Assembly (NCBI RefSeq): GCF_001411555.2
Contig: NC_049916.1
Location: 5,084,001 to 5,148,000 of the forward strand
Direction of reading: 5' to 3'
DNA: 64,000 nt
Source of the DNA: Juglans regia
Lineage: Eukaryota > Streptophyta > Magnoliopsida > Fagales > Juglandaceae
The translations under genes were made by a program, and so were the position numbers. This document shows, in pieces, positions 1 to 11,934 of this stretch; position 1 is the first letter of the stretch; every line of letters begins with the position of its first letter. The notes below the pieces were generated by a model. It did no database searches, had not been told where the DNA came from, and saw only the letters and a list, made by a program, of their open reading frames with translations.

Positions 1-364
1 GAGAGAAAAAGAAATAAGGGAGATGTGGCACATTGGTAGTGTGCCACATCAATGTATGGGATCTATTTGTGTTTCTAGCTGCCCTCTTATTACACATTGC
101 TAGTTTTTATCTTGTTTGCACTATTTCCATGCACTATAGCAGTCTTTTCTTTAATACAAATTATTCTTTCATGAGAAAAATTAAAATTAAAAAAAAAAAA
201 AAAACTGTTGGATCATAATTATTCTAAGAATCAAAGAGATAGGAGAGCGTCCTATACAAGGATGTCATGTCTAATATAACAATATATTCTCTCTTTTATT
301 TTATTGAGATGATGTTAAATGGGCTTGAATTGATTGTACGAATTGAGCTGGAGTGGTAAAATAC

Positions 365-830
365 TTAAGGCTTGTTTGGAAAACACATTTCATTCCATCT
401 CTCCTCATATCATCTCAAAATTTTTCATAATTTTTTTTTAAATATTACTCAAATATAAATAATTTTTAATTTCAAATTTTTAACATTTTCATTTTATCAT
501 TATCTAATCATTATAAATTTTCCAAACTTCCAAATAAAACACAAAAACTATACAGTTTTTTCAAATTTTAAAACAAAGATTATATTGAAAATTATATTTT
601 AACAATATTTTAACTTTATAATATTTTTATTCAATTTTTTATTTCTCATTTTTCAAAACCTAATCAAACATTTTAACTCGAACTATTTTACTAATGTTTA
701 CAGATTTGTCATTTCATCTCAATGTTGATAATCCACTGATTACTGTATTAAAATTTGCCAACTATAGCAGCCAAGTTATGTTGATGAAAGATGCTTTTCC
801 TCGGAGTGGAGCTTTAGAGGTAGCATTTTA
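365..830. repeat. AT-rich MITE-like repeat (TTTGGA / CATCTCATC family)
   Basis: The segment opens with CTTGTTTGGAAAACACATTT followed by repeated CATCTC/CATATCATCTC motifs, and has an AT-rich centre. Its right side again carries TTTCATCTCAATG. Similar TTTGGAT ... GATGAGATGAG sequences occur at 31995-32115 and 34940-35115, so this is probably an old, degenerate member of a dispersed non-autonomous family. The borders are approximate. No gene is seen in 1-364 or 831-1165. Confidence 0.4.
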
Positions 831-1167
831 AAAGGTTGAATAAGACCTTAATTTGAAGCCAATGTTTTGGCTCGACATGATTTTTCAGAAACGTTGTCAG
901 TGGTGGCATTTGACTATAGACAAAATTGGAGATGTTATTTACTTTGGACATCATCCATTTGGGGTTCGTGCATGTCAATGCATCCTAAGATGCTTTCTTT
1001 TCTTTTCATGATCAAATGATATATATTATACGAAACCCACTATAGCTTAGAAAAAATCAAAATACCAATAATTTTCTATACTGATTGATGTGAAAAGTGT
1101 TTTATATCAGCGTGTGTGATAAATGTTTTAATAAAAAAAAAGTGAATAGATTTTTTCACATAGATAA

Positions 1168-2480
1168 TTAGGAGTGCAACCCGCATCTCCTGGGTGGGCA
1201 GCCAGAGGTAGGCACCTACCCTTGCATGGGCGAGGGGCGAGTTGGGCCCCCAGATAGGTGCTCCTGTTCAGATGCCAGGGTTCGCCCACTCGTGGGCCTC
1301 AATGGGCCCTTCGGTTCATTAGACTGAGAACTTGTTTTCGGGTAATTTTTGGGCTTAGAATCCATTTTTTGAACCAATTTTGGACGAAAACTTGTTTTCT
1401 CTTCAATTTTGACCCAAAAAATGTTTTCACTTAAATTGAAATTAAATGTATAAAGTATGGAATTAAATGTTATCTCTAAATATAAATAAACGAAATAAAG
1501 TTGCTAACTAATTATTCTAACCTATTACAAGTAGTGTAAACCATTATACATTAATCTAAAACTATTACAAATTAATTTAAAATATTATAAGTTGCCAAAT
1601 AGTTTGAACGAATAACAATGTTATAATAATTGAAATACATTTTAAAAATAAATAAAGGTAACAACGTGTAGCAAGCATTTGTGAACTCCGAGTAACATCA
1701 TAAAACTTGAAGAAAAAAAAATGAATGATATGTGGCACAAAAGGAAACGAACGTCAATTAAGAAAAAATAATAACATTATTAACATATATACAAACTATA
1801 AAAAATTAATTAACAAACCAATGGTGGTGAAACCCCAAATTAAATTAGGTTAGAGATTTTATATTGAACCTCTAACCTAATTTAGGGTTTAATCCGAAAT
1901 CCTATATTGGGTTAAGGTTTCGGATTGAAACCCTAAATTCTTTAAGGTCTAGAATGCCCTAAAATTATCTAGGGGTTCAATCCCTAAACTAATTTAGGGT
2001 TTCTGATTGAAATCCTAAATCTTTTCCAAACATCAAACTTCAAATACCAAAATTCAAACACCCAAAAATAAACTCAATGGCATTCAAAACACAACTTCAT
2101 CCTCTATTACAAAAAAAAAAAAAAAAACTGATTTTGAAATTTCAAAATACTTGGATTCAAAAGTTCAAGAAATTACAACTACAAGGTGAGATGGAGAGAA
2201 AAAGAGTAATGGAGATGTGACTGCCTGTTGTGGCGACGATGAGTAAGAGAGTTGAGAGTGAGGCTGAGAAAGTGAGTCAAGACATCGGGAGGGTTGGGCG
2301 GTTGGGTTGGGTTGGGTTGGGTTGGGTTGGGTTGGGTTTTTTAATATATATATTGGGTCGAGCGAACAAGTTAAAAAACTTAGGTGGGCTAAGGCCGAGC
2401 CCGGCCCCCGCCTACCCTAGCTGGGGGTTGGACGGGTGGGTAGGGTAGGCCTGATGCGGGGGCTCGCTCAGCAGGCCTAT
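1168..2480. mobile_element. hAT-like non-autonomous element with GC-rich ends
   Basis: The left end (from TAGGAGTGCAACCCGCATC) and the right end (read in reverse, CTATAGGCCTGCTGAGCG... then CCCGCATC) are strongly GC-rich and share CCCGCATC in inverted orientation. The middle is AT-rich and non-coding. Plant hAT derivatives often start TAGG(G)GTG and carry GC-rich subterminal repeats, hence the assignment. The right arm contains a pure GGGTT pentamer run. The left interior has degenerate CCCTAAA-like words in both orientations at about 1830-2020. No transposase is visible. Borders and class are inferred. Confidence 0.4.
2296..2338. repeat. (GGTTG)n pentanucleotide microsatellite
   Basis: About seven consecutive GGTTG units lie in the right GC-rich arm of the hAT-like element. 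They make an apparent short ORF here a composition artefact. Confidence 0.85.
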
Positions 2481-2904
2481 AGATAATGACAAAAGAAAGA
2501 GTGGAGAATTCAAACAAAAATTTCATTATAGATAAAAAAAAAAAAAAAAAAAAAAGAGCCAAAATGCTTAAATCCTAAATTTCCTTGGTTGCTTAGGTAT
2601 TAAGATAAGGTCAGAAAAGGGTCACCACGAGAGTAGTTGATTTAGAAGTCCATAATAAAATGGCTCATTTTTATTTGTCTGATCATGAGTTGGGATGTTG
2701 GGACAATAATTGCTATATTATTCTCACAACTTCTCTTTTTTCTTTTTTTTGGTTAATGATCTACATACTAAAGAAATCCTCCTTTGAAGACTGAGTGAAG
2801 AGGTCTTATATCCAATGTACATGAAGCAATCAAAACCCAATAAATCAACTCCCAAAGCTACTCTTTTTCCTCTTTCACTGCCTTGGTGGGTGTTAAAGGT
2901 TCTA

Positions 2905-4490
2905 GTCACATTTGGCACTCCAGATTGAGTCATACCTCTCAATATACTATCTCTAGATTAGTTAGAAATTTTGTGTTACCAGTTTCTGGTTCTTTAAAGG
3001 TTAATCATGTTTGTGAGTCTTGTCAAGTACCTAAGAATCACAAGCTTTCCCTTTCCTGAGTCCAATAACAAATCTACATATCATCTTGAGTTGATACGCT
3101 TGAATGTATGGATCTCCCCAATTTCTTGAGTCGGGGATTGTAAACTTTATTGATTTTTCAAGGCTTACATGACTATTCCCTTTAAAGCTAAAATATGATG
3201 TTTTTCCTTACTTTATCAAGTTCAAACACCAAGTGGAAAACTTGTTCTCCAACAAAATTAAACAACTCCTCACTGATAACGGTGGAGAATATCTTTCCAT
3301 TGCATTTCAAGGCTTTTTCCCTTCCCATGGAATATTGCACAAGCTCACTTGCCCTTATATATTTGACCAGAATGGCATATATGTGAGAAAGCACAGACAC
3401 ATCACCAAGATAGGTTTATCTCTCCTAGCCCAATCTCAACTTCCCACTTGTTACTAGGTTGATGCCTTCTCAAAGCCACTTATATTATCAATAAGCTCCC
3501 TACATCTATACTAAGCAATTAGTCTCCCTACTTCAATACTCTTTTGGGAAAAAAAAAAAAAACAATCCGACCACAATCTCCTTAAAACTTTTGGTTGTGC
3601 ATGTTACCCTCTTCTTAGATCTTACAACCCACACAAATTAGCTTTCAGGAGTAAAAAATGTGTTTTTCTCAAATATAGTACAAATCAAAAGGGTTATCAT
3701 TGTCTTGACCTACAATAAAAAAAGGTTTATATCTCCCAACATATCGTATTGATGAGTTGAGTTTCCCTGCTCAAACTATGCAAGGTACAACTACTACTTC
3801 TCCGCCTTTGTAGGACCATTTCCATGCCTCTGCCACTCCTATACAATTAGGTTTACTATTTACCTCTCTACACTCTATTTCTTGTCCTTTATTTTCTACT
3901 TTTGATTCTCTTACCTCACATATGCCGGTTTCTCCTACCAATCTTTCCTCTCTTCCCTCACCAAATGACATTTTCTACCCCATCATGCCCTCCACAACCC
4001 ATTGTTGAGATCACTTCTATACCAGTATTACTACTTTACCATTCTCCTAATGAGTTACCATCCCTTTCATATGCAGATCCACCTCCTACCAAAGCTTTCC
4101 CCTCTATCCAAATCATTATTCATTCTAAAACCAACTCCTTGAAACCTATACAATTTTCAAACTATCATCTCTACTACTCTACCAAATATCCACTCCAATC
4201 CCTCTCCACTATCTCCACTTTAACCTTACCTCTTAAACCTCAAACCTATACACAAGCAGTGAGTGACCAGCATTGGATTGATGCCATGCCGGCTAAGTAC
4301 AATACTCTACTAACTAAACAAACATAGACCTTATGTCCGCAGCCTTGTCATAAAACAAGTTGTGAGAAATAAGTGGGTGCTTAAGTTTAAAAAATCTAAC
4401 GAAAGCCTTGATCGGTACAAAGTTAGATTAGTAGCAAAAGGATTTGACCAAGTCGATGGAGTTAACTTTAATGAGACCTTTAGCCCTATT
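2905..4490 (+). pseudogene. Ty1/copia gag-pol remnant (GAG-pre-integrase, integrase, start of RT)
   Basis: Three blocks in order identify a decayed copia polyprotein. At about 2913 the reading WHSRLSHTS followed by a CESCQ-type zinc motif matches the GAG-pre-integrase domain. At about 3260-3400 LLTDNGGEY, then GILHKLTCPY and QNGI..RKHRHI, match the integrase core. At about 4255-4490 the AVSDQHWIDAM...LDRYKVRLVAKGFDQ..GVNFNETFSP reading, in two frames, matches the amino-terminal part of the copia reverse transcriptase. Stops and frameshifts separate the blocks, and the integrase is internally shortened. The RT stops abruptly at about 4490, where an unrelated AT-rich tandem duplication begins. 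No LTR was recognised. It is certainly non-functional. Confidence 0.85.
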
Positions 4491-4740
4491 TAACTATTAA
4501 CAATTGCTATGTTATATCTATATTTTAAGTTTCTAATTTAATTTTAGTGCATAATATGTTGTAATTATACTATATTATTTTTTAATTAAATTTGTTATAA
4601 GTTTTATACATTAATTTAACTATTAACAATTGCTATGTTATATCTATATTTTAAGTTTCTAATTTAATTTTAGTGCATAAGATGTTGTAATTATATTATA
4701 TTAATCCATATTTTTATATCTTATAATTTTATAATATTTG
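4489..4740. repeat. Tandem duplication, 126-bp period, two copies
   Basis: The motif TAACTATTAACAATTGCTAT begins at 4491 and again at 4617. About 85 bp after it are nearly identical (for example TTAGTGCATAATATG versus TTAGTGCATAAGATG). The duplication lies exactly where the copia RT homology ends, so it marks a rearrangement or insertion border. Confidence 0.8.
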
Positions 4741-4749
4741 TTATATTAG

Positions 4750-5490
4750 GATTCTGTTCGAACAATATTCTACTCTCACAAGATCCCGTTCGAACTAACG
4801 TTATAGCGGTTGAACGGGACAAACCCAAATTCCAGACACGAAAGAGCGAAAACATTTGCCACAAAACATAATTTTCACAATTACAATATCATAAGATGTA
4901 TATTGCCAGAATGCCCATTTTAAATGGGATTGTACAAACACAAATATACAGCATGCATCTTAACATAATTAATTAAAAACTATAAATTATCAAAAATCTA
5001 AAAATTATAAATATTACCTTGAATTTAAGCAATCCAAGCAAAAGTATCAATCCACAATACCTACATAAGCAGAAAACATATTATGAGAAAACCTAAATCA
5101 TGTGCAATATACTAACATTAATGAAACTCGAAATAAAGAAAAACATAGAAAAAAAAATATACCTTTGTTCGAACCTCTCCTCTTTCTCTCAAGAATCCAT
5201 TCTCTCACTATGTCTGTGAGTCTCTCTCTCTACAACACTCTCACACACAAAATACAAAGTTGTGCTCTGCCTCCTATTAAACGTGTCATTTTGTCATTCG
5301 AACTAACAAATCAGAATATTCATTGGCATATTCTTCAAATGTAGATCAACTCAAAGGGTATTTTCTTAACACTATTCGACTAGAGCGTTCGAATGATGAA
5401 TTTTGACGGTTCGAATAAACTAACATTCAGAGTATTTGGAGCGAAGTTTCCCTTCAAACACATTCCACGAGATAACACCGTTCGGTTATT
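4750..5490. repeat. Cluster of TTCGAA-centred short repeats (CACTA-like subterminal region)
   Basis: GTTCGAAC or its one-base variants occur at about 4757, 4792, 5169, 5296, 5388 and 5410, in both orientations because the core is palindromic. The same motif is dense at 7017-7650 and 9230-9460, next to a recognisable CACTA end. Arrays of short motifs near the ends are typical of CACTA elements. This cluster is probably part of the same or a second truncated copy. There is no supported gene between 4500 and 7700. Confidence 0.5.
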
Positions 5491-5799
5491 GGGTTCAAAC
5501 CAATCACAAAATATTTTAATATTATATACTATATAATAACTGTATATTTTACCAACTATATTATATTATAATTGATAATATATAATGTACTACAAGTTTA
5601 ATAGTTAATATAATACTTATACTATATACTAACTATTAATATATAGTATTTATTAATATATATATATATACACTTTTGGTTTTCTAATTTTGCACTATAT
5701 ATTATATAACTTACTATCTTGTGATATAAAATATAGTTATAGTAACTTATAATAGTAACTAGTAACTAGTTACTATAGTTACGATAACTTATATAGTTA

Positions 5800-6300
5800 T
5801 CATAACTTATAATACTTGCACTAAAGTAGCTATAGTAACTATTTTAACTGTAATACTTATGATAACTTGTATAGTTATCAAAACTTATAATACTTACACT
5901 GTAGTAGCTATATAACTAATAACTACTATATATATTAATTATATTAAGTTGTATAGTTATCATAACTTATAATAGCTATAACTATATAGTAACTATATAT
6001 TTCTTACATTGTAGTAGCTATATAGCTAATATCCACTATATCTATATTTATATTAATTATATTAAATTGTACAGTTATCATAACTTATAATAGCTATAGC
6101 TATATAGTAACTGTATATAATACTTACACTGTAGTAGCTATATAATGTATAACTACTATAGTTAATAACTTTTTTCAAAAAAAAAGAAAAAAAACTATAG
6201 TTAATAACTACTATAACTATATAGTAACTATATATAATACTTACACTGCAGTTATATAACTAGTAACTATAGTTAGTGTTATAATATTATATAAACTATA
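5800..6300. repeat. Degenerate AT-rich tandem repeat, about 115-bp period
   Basis: The words TACTTACACTGTAGTAGC and AGTTATCATAACTTATA alternate. The first recurs at about 5890, 6003 (TTCTTACATTGTAGTAGC), 6121 and 6238, giving periods of 110-120 bp. An earlier variant is at about 5813. The region is over 75% AT and non-coding. Confidence 0.75.
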
Positions 6301-6367
6301 GGAGTATAGTTATCATAACTTATATATAGTACCTATATAATTCAGCCATTGTAATTATACTAAGTAC

Positions 6368-6860
6368 TTAGAGCATTGTCATTGGAGTTATCAAATGAGT
6401 TCAGTCTTCAAAATTTGATGAATTCATGTTTAAAATCACTGCATTGGATTCACCAATCATTAAAACCTGAAACTTTGACGAATTGTGCATTCCAATTCAT
6501 CTTCAATTGCTATATATCTAATATCTACTATATCTATATTTATTTACTTAAATTATTGTTTCCCAATTTTGAGCCACAATATATTTAAGGTGGGAAACAA
6601 TAATTTAAGTATCAAATTAAATTATTAATTAACATATAGTTAGTATAATTGTAAAATATAAAAAAAAAAATTTTAAAAATTATTATTAAAAAAAGCATAT
6701 TATATTATTATTTTGATCAATCCAATGGCTTATTCAATATGGGGCTATGGATAGGGAGGTTTTGAGTTTATGAAAAATATGTACTTTTCATCAAATTTTG
6801 AAGATGAAAATGATGAATCCAATGTTAATGCTTTTAGTATGTACTTAGTATAATAGAAAC
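6368..6860. repeat. MITE-like element (GAGCATTG...CCAATG family)
   Basis: The left side reads TTAGAGCATTGTCATTGGAG. The right side reads GAATCCAATGTTAATGCTTTTAG, its approximate inverse, around an AT-rich centre that also carries an internal TTTGATGAA / TTCATCAAA pair. The same ends recur at 10420-10880, 20680-20800 and 23910-24190, so this is a dispersed non-autonomous DNA element family. Confidence 0.6.
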
Positions 6861-7009
6861 ATTATATTTAAAAATAATATACTAAATATATTAATTAAAA
6901 GTATTATAATACTATTATTAGTTTCATTTTTATATTTTTGTACTTTGTAATATTATTATTATTATTATTATATATTATTATTAGTAATATAATTATAAAA
7001 ATATTAATA

Positions 7010-9552
7010 TAATAACCGTTCGAACGGATCTTTATCCAGTTCGAACGAGATGCCACGGTCATTATAGACCTAGTTCGAATAGAATGAAACAAAACTCTCT
7101 CATTCGAACTAGCATCCACCGAGAACCTCCGAGTTCGCCCCTTAACTCCGACGCGAAAACCGCCACTCAACTGCCGTAGGAACCCCACATTTGAACTTCT
7201 AAGAGGTATAGGTCAACTTTCCACCTCTATTGTTTAGTTTTTTGCACGAATGAGATGTGTTTGGGGGTATGGATTTCGAATCCGAAATCCACCCATTTTG
7301 GTGTATTCCGTAGAAATAACATCAAAATAATCGGTAGAAATTATTGGGCTTCACTCCTTAATCATTTCTACCGATCAAAACAAATGATAGCATCTAGATA
7401 GGAAGTTTTTCAATTCGGGGCTAAGTTGACTCAGCCATGGTTGTTTGGCTTCTTCCGTTCGAACAAACTCTAGTCCGTTCGAACTCTTAGTTGCCAAACA
7501 GCATTATTTCTATTCGAACAAAATAAATTCGTTCGAATGAACAAAGAAACTCTATTCGAATGAACAGAACCATTCATTCGAATAGAGTTTTCTAGTTTGA
7601 ACAGACTATATTCTGTTCAAACAAATTATTTCAATTCAGTTCAATATACTATAATTCTTCAATAATATAATTTAAATAGTATGGTTAATTATATTCTTAC
7701 TTTCATTATGGTTAAACAGTATATCAATGGCATCCAGCAGAAGAAAACATGCGAGAGGTCAGCCTAGCGAAAGTAGTGGATCAGCAGCTCATGCTCCGGA
7801 GACGAGGCCTACACTTGTCGAGCATCCAGTCATTTTGTCTGACTTCTCCGATCTTTCATGGGAGGATGGAGCATACAGATCATCTTCACCGAGCGGGGAT
7901 GGATACCGATCTGTGGGCAGCAGGGGACTGCCTATCCAGAGATGGTAGGTGAGTTCTACCGTGCCATAGGAGAACTTAGCGCTGATGCTCTGTTCTAGAC
8001 CATATCAATTCGAGGAGTGAGTATTAATTTATCCCCACATTATTGTTGAGTTCCTTCACATTCCCCATATAGTCGACGCATATCTTGCAGCGGCTACACG
8101 GGGACCAGTGGCTGCACCATCTGATTCTGACACATCTGCCGCATCCTCCACGCTAGCCCCGAATGTAGATTTGGATGCTACTTCGGATGGTAGTACGAAT
8201 GAAGATCTACCTGATGATGGTCTCACAGACGATCAGGTGCGTCAGCTAGTGCGAGACCCATCGGCTCCTCCATATGATGGGATCAAGGTGATCCAATAGG
8301 CTGATTGTATAGGATTTTTTAGAATGCTTAATTTGATTGTTGGCTATAACATCGATCCCAAAAAATACAAGACTGAGTTCGGGATCGATCGAGCCAGATT
8401 TTTGCTGCGGATAGCACGGGAGGATCTCATTGATCTGGCGTTGTATTTATTCCTCCGCATTCGATCGGAGTCACGCTTTTCCAGTGGAGGTAGTCTACCA
8501 TTTGTACTGCTGATATCTAACCTCCTACTCCGATCAGGGGTTACAGTTTTGGCCACTAAGCGGAGGTCGCCACAGATGGGGCCCCTTAACAAGATCACAT
8601 TCAACAAGAGCAATGGGCACTTGCGGAAGACTGCACCAGAACAACCTAGTGATCCTCCCACAGTTCCAGCTTCTAGTAGTGCTGCCGCTGTTGAGAGACA
8701 GCCTCCTGGGACTACTTTGGATCAGGTACGAGTTCTGTTTCTGGAGTTCGTTGAGCCCATCATAGAGAAGCTTAGGGATCTGGAAGGATTTATTAAAATG
8801 TTGAAAGAAGATGTTGATATACTAAGGAATCAATAATTATGATCATTTTAGTTATTATTTTACTTTTTAATGTTTTATTGAACATTATATATTTGAGATG
8901 TAATTAATGTATGGTTTTTATTTCTCGTGTTTACTACTTTGTTTATTTTTTCCACTTTACTTGCCATTTGTGATAATATAAAAAATGATACTATCTTTAA
9001 AGTTATATTTATATAAATTTAAAAATAAATCATTATAAAGTTTTGAAGTTAATTAGATAAAAATAATTTTTGAATTTATAAATATTTTAACTCACCGCAA
9101 ATCATAATATATAATATATACTCATTTTTATATTTTGAAAATGATAACAAATTAATGGAAAAAAATATTTATTACTTTAATAGAAAAATATATGCATAAA
9201 TCCATACTAATAAAAAAATTAATTGAATCTCTATCCGTTCGAACAAAGAAATTTAAGTTCAAACGGTTATTAACTTACACCGGGAAAAATAAATTAATTT
9301 CCCGCCAATATTATTATTCGAACAGATTATATACTGTTCGAATGGACATTAATTTCATGTTCGAATCTATTTTGTTCTGTTCGAATGGTTTTCCTTTTTT
9401 GAGACGATTTTGTTCGTCACAAAATATCTTGTTCGAATGGATATTTTTCGTTCGAATGAATTTAGTAGCTCAGGCATTTTTGGAGATTCATCTCCAAAAA
9501 TTTATTTCGTCCTTAACAAATTTCGTCCCTAAAAGTCAAATTTCTTGTAGTG
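7010..9552. mobile_element. CACTA-like (En/Spm) element, left end not found
   Basis: The right end at 9541-9552 reads TTTCTTGTAGTG, the inverse of the CACTACAAGAAA terminus typical of plant CACTA transposons. Inside it are dense GTTCGAAC/ATTCGAA motifs at 9230-9460 and, on the far side of the internal gene, at 7017-7650, which resemble subterminal transposase-binding arrays. A short hairpin, TTTTTGGAGA with inverse TCTCCAAAAA, lies at 9476-9500. No transposase of the TNP2 type is present, and no matching CACTACAAG left end was seen, so the copy is truncated or non-autonomous. The three bases after the end are TCA. Confidence 0.6.
7727..8836 (+). pseudogene. Broken 'putative plant transposon protein' gene
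   Basis: Three open segments on this strand belong together: 7727-7948 (start MASSRRKHARGQ, low-complexity Ser/Pro N-terminus), about 7940-8299 and 8324-8836. Readings such as MVGEFYRAIGEL, SIRGVSINLSP, IIVEFLHIPH, then FGIDRARFLLRIARED and GGSLPFVLLISNLLLRSGV, follow the order of the plant-specific transposon-associated domain known as 'putative plant transposon protein' (I believe Pfam PF20167). An acidic Ser/Thr-rich linker lies in the middle. The C-terminus, about residues 130-170 of the last segment, is a charged probable coiled coil. At least one frameshift (about 7940) and in-frame stops (about 7998 and 8297) break it. It lies inside the CACTA-like element. Its biochemical role is unknown. 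Confidence 0.6.
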
Positions 9553-9559
9553 TCATGTG

Positions 9560-10418
9560 CAACTTATGTTATAAAAAATTGTCACTTTGGATATTGCCAA
9601 CTTGGATTTTTCTTTTGCCCAGCGAAAGTAGAAGGCAATGTATACTTGGTAACCATGTTCGTGACAGCTAGATCTTTGCCGCTCAAATAGTTATTTGAAA
9701 TCAACGATGTGCGAAGTTGTGGATGAACTCCACCCACCAATGTTTCATGGCAATTTTAACTGCTCCCATTTGTATTGCAGATGTTTCTACTTTATGCCAG
9801 GGTCAATACGTTCCAAGGCCTAAGGCTAAAATTCTGAGTGATACCTTTTTTTTTCTTTAAGTAAAATTAAATAATTTTATTTTTATTTAAAATTCATTCC
9901 TATCATTTTGTAAAGTAAAATTATTGACTAAGATTTTATACCACATTTTCAATTGACTTTAATCTTTATTAGGAAATTTTTTATTTAGAGAGAATTTTAT
10001 CAAATATAGTTTTACAAGTACTTTAGACTCTTAGACACAATTATAATCATTATTGTCAATAAAGTTCTATAAGCAACTTACATATTTGAAAACAAAAAAT
10101 GGGCCCTTGCCTTTTCAAATGGTTATACAAAAACCTTTTATGAACACTGAAAAATTAAATTTTTCTATTTATAATTTTCACATTAATTATATATTAAACT
10201 AATAATGACAAAAGAGAAGTGTATTCTTAGAAGGAAAATAGGTAAGATAATTATTATATGTGATACTTTTAAAAACTAATAATGATATAATATCTATTTG
10301 ATCTTATTTATATTCTCATTCTCATTAAGTTAATTAAAGTTTTTTATTGGGTATATATATTTTTTAAAAATTCTACTTTATATATATTTGGGCCCTCTTC
10401 CATTTCCATTAAGGGCCT
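9560..10418. other. Intergenic, no recognisable feature
   Basis: AT-rich sequence with no credible coding region or repeat end that I can identify. Confidence 0.5.
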
Positions 10419-10419
10419 T

Positions 10420-10880
10420 AGAGCACTAGCATTGGACTCGTCAAATTCATTTTCAAATTTTGATGAAAAGTACATATTTTCCATATATCTAAAACTTCCT
10501 TATCCATAACTCCACATTGGATTAGCTATTGAATTCATCAAAATAATAATGTTATATTATTTTTTTAATAATAATATTTTTTTTCATATTTTATAATTAC
10601 ACTAATCATATACTAATTAATAAATTAATTTGATTATTACATTATTATTACAAAACGGTTGGAGATTAAACGTGAATAAAAAAGACCATTGGAGATTAAA
10701 TAAAAAATAGATTTGATGAGTGAACAATAGTCCTTAAAATTTGAAAAAACATATCCATTTACTGTAGCTCAAAATTTCACAATTATCTCTTTGGCTAATC
10801 CAATGTAGCTCTCTTTTGATGAAATTTATCATATTTTACATTTGACTAGACTTTTAATGAAGCCAATGTCAATGCACTGC
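10420..10880. repeat. MITE-like element (GAGCACTAGCATTGG...CAATGTCAATGC)
   Basis: The left end TTAGAGCACTAGCATTGGAC and right end GAAGCCAATGTCAATGCACT are approximate inverses. Subterminal TTTTGATGAAA words occur near both ends and the centre is AT-rich. It belongs to the same family as the element at 6368-6860. Confidence 0.6.
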
Positions 10881-11149
10881 AATTGCCTAACTTGCCTAAT
10901 GGAAGAGCCGACTCTGCTTTATGCTTGTACGAGACATTAGTTCTCCCATTTGTAGTACTTAATTGCCTTCTATTAATGCACCATATGCCAGTGTGTAGTA
11001 ACCTTAAAGGGGCTGATATACTGATGTACTAGATGGATATATGATTGAATTTATATATATGCCATTATGGTTACAAGTAATGGATTTATCGTAATATTTG
11101 ATTTATCATACTATGAGTACTATTTGGTAATATTGTAAGTGAGTTGGAG

Positions 11150-11822
11150 CAAGAAATTAGGTACCCAAAAAAATGGTGCATTTTGCTTACTGGATTGGTT
11201 TCAGGAATAATTGGCCACTTGCGGCGATTTCTAGAATGCCGTGAATAAGATTTGTTGTCAAAACTTTTTTTTGCAGCGAATATAGTTAGACGCGAAAAAC
11301 CAAATATGTTGAAACTTGTTTTATGCGGCGAACACAAATTGCTACATTAATTCAATTGCAGCGAATATATTTCACTGCAATATATTGAACAATGGAATTT
11401 AATTATTCGCGGCGCACTATAATCGCCGTATTCATTAGTCGCACAATTTTTACCGCTGGAAAAAATCTTACTTGCGATGATTTTACAACACGCACGCTGC
11501 AAATAACAAGAAGATATTTGCGGTGATCTTTTGTGTATTCGCGACTATATTAAATGCTGTAAATACTTTTCTCAGCGATTTAACGGTGAAATCTTAATGT
11601 TATTTGCGGCGTATTTTTACAATATTAGCAGCGAAAAAAATCGCTACAAATAATGAATATTCTCGATGAATTTTGGGCTTTGTAGGTTTAACTTTTAAGT
11701 GACTAGACAATTGCGACAAAAATGCAGCGCAGCAGAAATTGCTAGGAAAGAGCATTTGCAACAAATTTAGGAGTTATTTGCGGCGATTTGTGGCGCCAAG
11801 AAAGGCTCTGTTTCTTGTAATG
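11150..11822. mobile_element. Second CACTA-like fragment with GCGGCGA subterminal repeats
   Basis: The words GCGGCGA, GCAGCGAATA, GCGACTA and their inverses recur about every 30-60 bp between 11215 and 11790. The segment ends GTTTCTTGTAATG at about 11809-11821, one base different from the inverse of CACTACAAGAAA. This array differs in sequence from the TTCGAA array of the element ending at 9552, so it is a different CACTA family. No coding sequence is present. The left border is not resolved. Confidence 0.55.
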
Positions 11823-11934
11823 GATTCTACGTATATTATGCTTCTAAGAATATTATTTACCTTTTGCCCAAGAGGGTAATGGCCATTTTGTAAAAGGCGA
11901 ATGTTACGGGAAAGTCAAATCATATTGTACATGA

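Noticed and set aside
33..218. 61-codon plus-strand ORF
   Set aside because: Low-complexity, ends in poly-Lys from an A run; no domain or splice context.
1830..2020. Telomere-like CCCTAAA words
   Set aside because: Only scattered degenerate copies in both orientations, not a tandem telomeric array.
9192..9671. 159-codon plus-strand ORF
   Set aside because: It crosses the TTCGAA array and the CACTA-like end; the Phe/Arg/Ile-rich content comes from the repeats.
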